Source: Phycicoccus flavus (lineage in GTDB: Bacteria; Actinomycetota; Actinomycetes; Actinomycetales; Dermatophilaceae). Taken from it: a stretch of DNA of 50,898 bases. The stretch covers positions 1-50,898 of the forward strand of contig NZ_SAYU02000025.1 in NCBI RefSeq assembly GCF_004025965.2, written 5' to 3'. The notes under the pieces were generated by a model. The model saw only the letters and a program-made list of their open reading frames with translations. It did not search any database and had not been told where the DNA came from. The translations under genes and the position numbers were made by a program. How positions within the stretch are numbered: position 1 is the first letter of the stretch; each line of letters opens with the position of its first letter. Below, one piece after another: positions 47,583-50,898 of this stretch.

Positions 47583-48602
47583 TCAGCCGTCGCTCCCGGC
47601 CGCGTCCTGCAGAGCCTTCACCAGGTCCGGGAACTGCTGGCCGTACTTGTCGTACACACCCTTGGTCGCCTCACGGAACGCCTCCTTGTCCGGTTCCGTG
47701 ACGGTCATGGAGTTGGCCAGCTCCTGGCGCAGCTGGGCGTTCTGCTCGTCGTTCATCGTCCGCTGGGCGTCGCGAGCGTCCTCGGCGGCCTGGAGGACCA
47801 CCTGCTGGTCGGCGTCGCTGAGCTTCTCCCACTCGCCGAGGTTCATGACGAACGGGGTGGCCTCGTACTTGTGCCCGGTGAGCGCCAGGTACTTCTGGAC
47901 CTCGTCGAGCTTGGCGGAGGCGATGTTCGTCAGGGGGTTCTCCTGACCGTCGACCGTGCCCTGCCGCAACGCGAGGTAGAGCTCACCGAAGGCCAGCGGC
48001 GTCGGGTTGGCACCGAGGGCCGAGAAGATGTCGACCGTCATCGGGTCCTCCGGCGTCCGGATCTTCAGCCCCTCGACGTCCGCCGGCGAGTTGATGGGAC
48101 GCGCGTTGTTCGTGATGTCACGGATCCCGTTGTCCCACCACGCGAGGACCTTGAAGCCCTTCTTCTCCGCCTCGGCGGCCAGCTGGTCACCGACCTCGCC
48201 GTCGAGCACCTCGTAGGCCTGCCCGGGCTCGTCGAAGAGGAACGGCAGACCGATGAGCCCGACCTGCGGGACGTCCGCGCTCAGCGGCCCTTGCGAGTTG
48301 GCGGAGAAGGCCAGTGTCCCGGTCTTGACGGACTGGAGCATCTGCGCGTCGGAACCCAGCTGCTCCGACCCCTGCACCTGGACCGTCAGTCGGCCGGCAC
48401 TCCCTTCGGACACGGCCTTCGCGAACTGATCCGCGGCGATGGTCCGGGGATTGCCGGGCGCCGCGCCGTGCCCCAGGATCCACGAGCGGGACTCGTCGGC
48501 GCCGGTCGAGCCGGAGCCGGAGCCGCACGCGCCGAGGGCCAGGGCTGCGATCGCGCCGACCCCTCCGGTGATGAGTCCACGCCGGGTGGTGTCGAGCGTC
48601 AT
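47583..48602 (-). CDS. TRAP transporter substrate-binding lipoprotein (DctP)
   Basis: A 339-residue DctP-family binding protein. The N-terminus TTRRGLITGGVGAIAALALG with lipobox LGAC combines a twin-arginine and a lipobox, suggesting Tat-dependent export of a lipoprotein. The fold shows QVGLIGLPFLFDEPGQAYEV, EKKGFKVLAWWDNGIRDITN (the conserved arginine that clamps a substrate group follows at GLKIRTPEDPM) and GTVDGQENPLTNI. A strong GGAGGAG ribosome site precedes ATG 48602. Ligand probably a polyol or hydroxy acid linked to the tetrose pathway. Confidence 0.92.
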   Translation of the reverse strand: MTLDTTRRGLITGGVGAIAALALGACGSGSGSTGADESRSWILGHGAAPGNPRTIAADQFAKAVSEGSAGRLTVQVQGSEQLGSDAQMLQSVKTGTLAFSANSQGPLSADVPQVGLIGLPFLFDEPGQAYEVLDGEVGDQLAAEAEKKGFKVLAWWDNGIRDITNNARPINSPADVEGLKIRTPEDPMTVDIFSALGANPTPLAFGELYLALRQGTVDGQENPLTNIASAKLDEVQKYLALTGHKYEATPFVMNLGEWEKLSDADQQVVLQAAEDARDAQRTMNDEQNAQLRQELANSMTVTEPDKEAFREATKGVYDKYGQQFPDLVKALQDAAGSDG

Positions 48603-48653
48603 TGCTCCTCCAAGTTCAGTCGTCGTCGGCCGCCGCACCTGAGCGGTGGGAGC

Positions 48654-48684
48654 AGTATGCTCATGCGCGGACCATAATTGTCAA
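48654..48684 (-). promoter_or_regulatory. Candidate promoter of the TRAP/tetritol operon
   Basis: On the minus strand a perfect TTGACA (48684-48679) and CATACT (48659-48654) are 19 bases apart, about 50 bases upstream of the binding-protein start. The spacing is long, which suits an activated or repressed promoter. Confidence 0.5.
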
Positions 48685-48699
48685 CAGTCAGCAGTTGGA

Positions 48700-48711
48700 T
48701 GTCTACAGACA
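48700..48711. promoter_or_regulatory. Candidate GntR/FadR operator
   Basis: TGTCTACAGACA is a 10-of-12 palindrome lying between the TRAP promoter and the GntR gene, so it could serve both divergent transcripts. Confidence 0.45.
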
Positions 48712-48756
48712 GTCACTCAGCCTGCCGGCCGGACGTCGTCGTGCGATAGTGGCGGC

Positions 48757-49476
48757 GTGGCCGAGCCCGAGACCTCCAGTTCGATGGCCCCTCTCGCACG
48801 GACGACCCTGCGCGAGGAGGCGCTGAAGAGTCTGCGGACGGCGATCACCGGGGGTGTCATCCCCCCCGGCGGTCGACTGGTCGAGACCGAGCTCAGCGCG
48901 GCCCTCGGGGTCAGCCGCGGCACCCTGCGAGAGGCACTGCGCTCACTCCAGCAGGAAGGCCTCGTGACCTCCCACCACGGGAGGCTGACGGTGCGGCGCG
49001 TGTCTGCGACCGAGGTCCGCGAGATCTTCTCCGTCCGCGCCGCGCTCGAGGCGCTCGCCACGCGCGAGCTGTGCTCGCGGCCGGACCGTCAGGAGCTCGT
49101 GGGTCGTCTCGAGACCTTCCTCACCGCGATGGAGGACACCCGAGGGAACCTGGCGGACCAGGCGGAGGCCGACCTCGCGTTCCACCACGAGCTGTGCCGC
49201 CTCACGGGCAACGACACCCTCGTGCACGCGTGGGAGTTCCTCTCGGGCCACGTCCGCGTGACGATCATGCACGCGGGCCCCGAGCGGGCCCTGCACAACA
49301 TGAACGTCGACCGGCACCGTCCGCTCCTCGACGCCCTGCTCGAGGGCGACGCCGGGGCGGCCGCCGGCTTCGTCGAGCGCCACATGGCGGAGGCGGTGGA
49401 ACGGCTGACCCGGACGGAGGACCCTCCCGAGGACACGGTGCCCCCCTCGGCCGGACGCTCCGCCGCGGGTTCCTGA
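48757..49476 (+). CDS. GntR-family (FadR-type) transcriptional regulator
   Basis: A 239-residue FadR-subfamily regulator. The HTH starts LREEALKSLRTAITGGVIPP, with ETELSAALGVSRGTLREALR and the wing EGLVTSHHGRLTV. The FCD domain has EIFSVRAALEALATRELCSR, ADLAFHHELCRLTGND and the late HRPLLDALLEGD, holding the usual metal-binding Asp/His set. GTG 48757 lies six bases after a -10-like GATAGT (48745-48750), a possible leaderless start. Divergent to the TRAP operon, which it most likely controls. Confidence 0.87.
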   Translation: MAEPETSSSMAPLARTTLREEALKSLRTAITGGVIPPGGRLVETELSAALGVSRGTLREALRSLQQEGLVTSHHGRLTVRRVSATEVREIFSVRAALEALATRELCSRPDRQELVGRLETFLTAMEDTRGNLADQAEADLAFHHELCRLTGNDTLVHAWEFLSGHVRVTIMHAGPERALHNMNVDRHRPLLDALLEGDAGAAAGFVERHMAEAVERLTRTEDPPEDTVPPSAGRSAAGS

Positions 49477-50029
49477 CCCGGATGGGCCTGGTCAGCGTGA
49501 CGACGTGGACCTACGGGAGGGACCTCGTCGAGACCCGCGGCGGCGCGGGCGCGACCGCCTCCGCGCTGCCCTGGGTCGTCCTCGGCGCGGCCGGAGCGCT
49601 CGCGGCCTTCGGTGGGGACCTCTCCCGGCGGCTCGGCGCCGCCCGCTCCTGGGGGTGCTCCTGCTGTGCCTGGCGGGCGGTACCGTGGCGCTGGCGCTCC
49701 GGCCGGGCGGGGTGCCGGCCTTCGTCGCCGCCGCGGTCTTCGGCGCGTCCTACGTCGCGCTCACCGGGCTCGTGCTCGTCGGCGCGACCCGGGTGTGGCC
49801 GGACGAGGTGGCCGCCGGCGTCGGCGCCGGGTTCCTCGCCATCGCGGTCGGGCAGGCGGTGGGCGCGCCGCTCGCCGGGGTCCTCAGCGGACGCTGGGGC
49901 CTGGACGTCGCGTTCGCGGCCGTCGTGGTCGTCGGGGCCCTCACCGCGCTGCTCCGGTTCCCCGACCCGGGCGTCCGGTCGTGGGCGGACCGGGCCGGTC
50001 CCCCGGGTGGCGGTCCGCGGCCTCGATGA
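49465..50029 (+). pseudogene. MFS transporter remnant, truncated and frameshifted
   Basis: A C-terminal half of an MFS permease without its N-terminal six helices. Frame one gives WVVLGAAGALAAFGGDLSRR; after a one-base shift near 49645-49655 the next helices (LLGVLLLCLAGGTVALAL, then AFVAAAVFGASYVALTGLVL and FLAIAVGQAVGAPLAGVLSG) continue in another frame to TGA at 50029. It lies directly downstream of the GntR gene. The 3' end overlaps the convergent OhrR-like gene by 89 bases. The left edge is approximate. Confidence 0.6.
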
Positions 50030-50486
50030 GGCGCACGAGCCGCGACCGGGTCTCCTCCAGCTCGGCGATGTCCAGGCCGAGCCGGTCGATGATCGCCGGG
50101 GGGATGCGTTCCGCGCGTCGCCGGAGCCTGCGCCCCTCGGGGGTCAACCGCACGGCCAGCGCCCGGTCGTCGCGGGCGTCCCGCTCGCGCACGACGAGCC
50201 CGGACGCCTCCAGCCGCTTGAGGATCGGGGACAGCGTGGGCGGCTCGAGGCCGATCCGTCGGGCGATCTCGGAGACCCGGAGGGGCGACTCCTCCCAGAG
50301 GGCCAGCATCACGAGGTACTGCGGATGGGTGATCCCCATCGGCTCCAGCAGCGGCCGGTAGAGCGCGATGACGTTGCGGCTCGCCACGGCGAGCGCGAAG
50401 CACACCTGACGGTCCAGCGCGAGCAGGTCGGCGGGCGGCTCCCCGCCGGCCCCTCCCCGGGTCCCCGGGCTGTGCGTGTCGGCCAC
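49941..50486 (-). CDS. OhrR-like MarR-family redox regulator
   Basis: A 181-residue MarR regulator. DRQVCFALAVASRNVIALYR then PLLEPMGITHPQYLVMLALW is the hallmark of OhrR proteins, with Cys29 in the position of the peroxide-sensing cysteine. The winged helix follows (VSEIARRIGLEPPTLSPILK, then VRERDARDDRALAVRLT). OhrR represses organic-hydroperoxide resistance genes until Cys oxidation. A perfect inverted repeat 29 bases upstream is its probable operator. No ohr peroxidase is in the window; the regulated gene may be the small divergent gene and what follows. Confidence 0.87.
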   Translation of the reverse strand: MADTHSPGTRGGAGGEPPADLLALDRQVCFALAVASRNVIALYRPLLEPMGITHPQYLVMLALWEESPLRVSEIARRIGLEPPTLSPILKRLEASGLVVRERDARDDRALAVRLTPEGRRLRRRAERIPPAIIDRLGLDIAELEETRSRLVRLIEAADRHPGDRPGPPTTGRPGRGTGAAR

Positions 50487-50514
50487 GAATTCATCCTACG
50501 TGTCCGCGCGGGTA

Positions 50515-50530
50515 GGTTCGTCCACGAACC
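50515..50530. promoter_or_regulatory. Palindromic operator between OhrR-like gene and small divergent gene
   Basis: GGTTCGTCCACGAACC: perfect 7-bp arms around a two-base centre, midway between the starts at 50486 (minus) and 50560 (plus). Size and place suit a MarR dimer. Confidence 0.65.
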
Positions 50531-50559
50531 ATGAGGGCACGAAGTACCTGGAGGACGAC

Positions 50560-50745
50560 ATGGACCGGACGTCGCGGCGGGCGCTGCCGCTGGGCTACCG
50601 CATCGGCTGGCGGTTCCGCTACGCGGCGGTGAGCGTGTTCGGTCCCGCGCAGCTCGGGTCGGACGACCCGCAGCTGCGGCTGCGCCGGGAGCGGGAGCGA
50701 CGGCTCGAGCAGGTCCGCCGGGACCGCGGGTCGACGACGCCCTGA
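50560..50745 (+). CDS. Small conserved basic protein of unknown function
   Basis: A 61-residue basic protein. ATG 50560 is preceded by GGAGGACGAC, which decides the start. LPLGYRIGWRFRYAAVSVFG then PAQLGSDDPQLRLRRERERR resembles short actinobacterial proteins with an amphipathic N-terminal segment and a charged coiled C-terminus. No function is known to me. The promoter would overlap the OhrR operator, so it may be redox-regulated. Confidence 0.6.
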   Translation: MDRTSRRALPLGYRIGWRFRYAAVSVFGPAQLGSDDPQLRLRRERERRLEQVRRDRGSTTP

Positions 50746-50824
50746 GCCGGGCACCGGCCGGGGCCGTGGCGCGGGCCGGGCGGCCCGGCTTCCGGTCCCG
50801 TCGCCGATGTGGTCCCATGTGCGC

Positions 50825-50898
50825 GTGGACCCCGTTCCCGTGTCCCGGGAGGACCCCGCCCTGCGGCTCGACACCGCGCAGGGCCGGTGGGTCGTCCT
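50825..50898 (+). CDS. Start of an MFS (DHA2-type) transporter, cut by window end
   Basis: The last 24 codons from GTG 50825 read VPVSREDPALRLDTAQGRWV then VL, where GRWVVL directly precedes helix 1 of 14-helix drug:H+ antiporters of actinobacteria. Only the cytoplasmic lead is visible, so the assignment is tentative; the start is also uncertain. Confidence 0.4.
   Translation, partial: MDPVPVSREDPALRLDTAQGRWVV

Noticed and set aside
1-50898. CRISPR arrays, rRNA genes and complete tRNA genes
   Set aside because: No regularly spaced repeats, rRNA-like sequence or complete tRNA cloverleaf was seen; only the 3' tRNA remnant at 23689-23710 is present.

Overview
The window is high-GC DNA (roughly 70% or more G+C by eye) with dense ATGA/GTGA/TGATG gene overlaps and several leaderless-looking starts. 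Lsr2, SCO6880-family, LysM-BTAD and FBP proteins point to an actinomycete, probably in or near the Micrococcales. It divides at about 23.71 kb into an integrated conjugative element (left, running off the window) and a chromosomal region of carbon-catabolism clusters (right).

LEFT, 1-23710: right-hand part of an integrative and conjugative element (ICE). An operon on the minus strand (7020 to 1) encodes conjugation functions: a VirB4/TraC-type ATPase, an SCO6880-family protein, a TrbL/VirB6-like membrane protein, a small two-helix membrane protein and a ParA-like protein. A second minus-strand block (20627 to 9330) encodes a lipoprotein, a secreted protein and a full Tad/Flp (type IVc) pilus set: SAF/CpaB, TadZ-like, CpaF/TadA, TadB, TadC, Flp pilin and three TadE/TadG-like pseudopilins. 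It ends with a 1094-residue LysM-membrane-BTAD protein. Between the blocks lie an Lsr2 silencer and a three-gene module that looks like a toxin-antitoxin-chaperone (TAC) system: HicA-like protein, HTH protein, SecB-like chaperone. Near the right end are a damaged toxin with its antitoxin, a large hairpin, an excisionase and a tyrosine integrase. The element ends in a 22-bp tRNA 3'-end remnant (attR; sequence fits tRNA-Pro), followed by what is probably the old tRNA terminator. The intact tRNA, relaxase and coupling protein would lie to the left, outside the window.

RIGHT, 24.09-34.91 kb: an eleven-gene plus-strand operon. It encodes an IclR regulator, an FMN split-barrel protein, an M20 amidohydrolase, a ribose-type ABC importer with two different permeases, a COG3618 lactonase/amidohydrolase, a PLP aminotransferase, a KDPG-type aldolase and a KDG-type kinase. 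The end of the route (2-keto-3-deoxy sugar acid to pyruvate plus triose phosphate) is readable; the imported compound is not, and the enzymes suggest an N-acylated amino sugar acid or similar conjugate.

35.0-39.8 kb: a TetR regulator coupled to a frameshifted FBP-domain gene, then an NRAMP-fold transporter lacking the usual metal ligands. The transporter lies downstream of a DapA-family lyase/aldolase that is divergent from a LacI regulator.

39.9-49.5 kb: a TRAP-fed cluster matching tetritol/L-erythrulose catabolism: SDR dehydrogenase, TIM-barrel isomerase, DhaK-DhaL kinase, RpiB-family isomerase and a dedicated split transketolase, with a divergent GntR/FadR regulator. The window closes with an MFS remnant, an OhrR-like regulator with a clean palindromic operator, a small conserved protein and the first codons of another MFS transporter.
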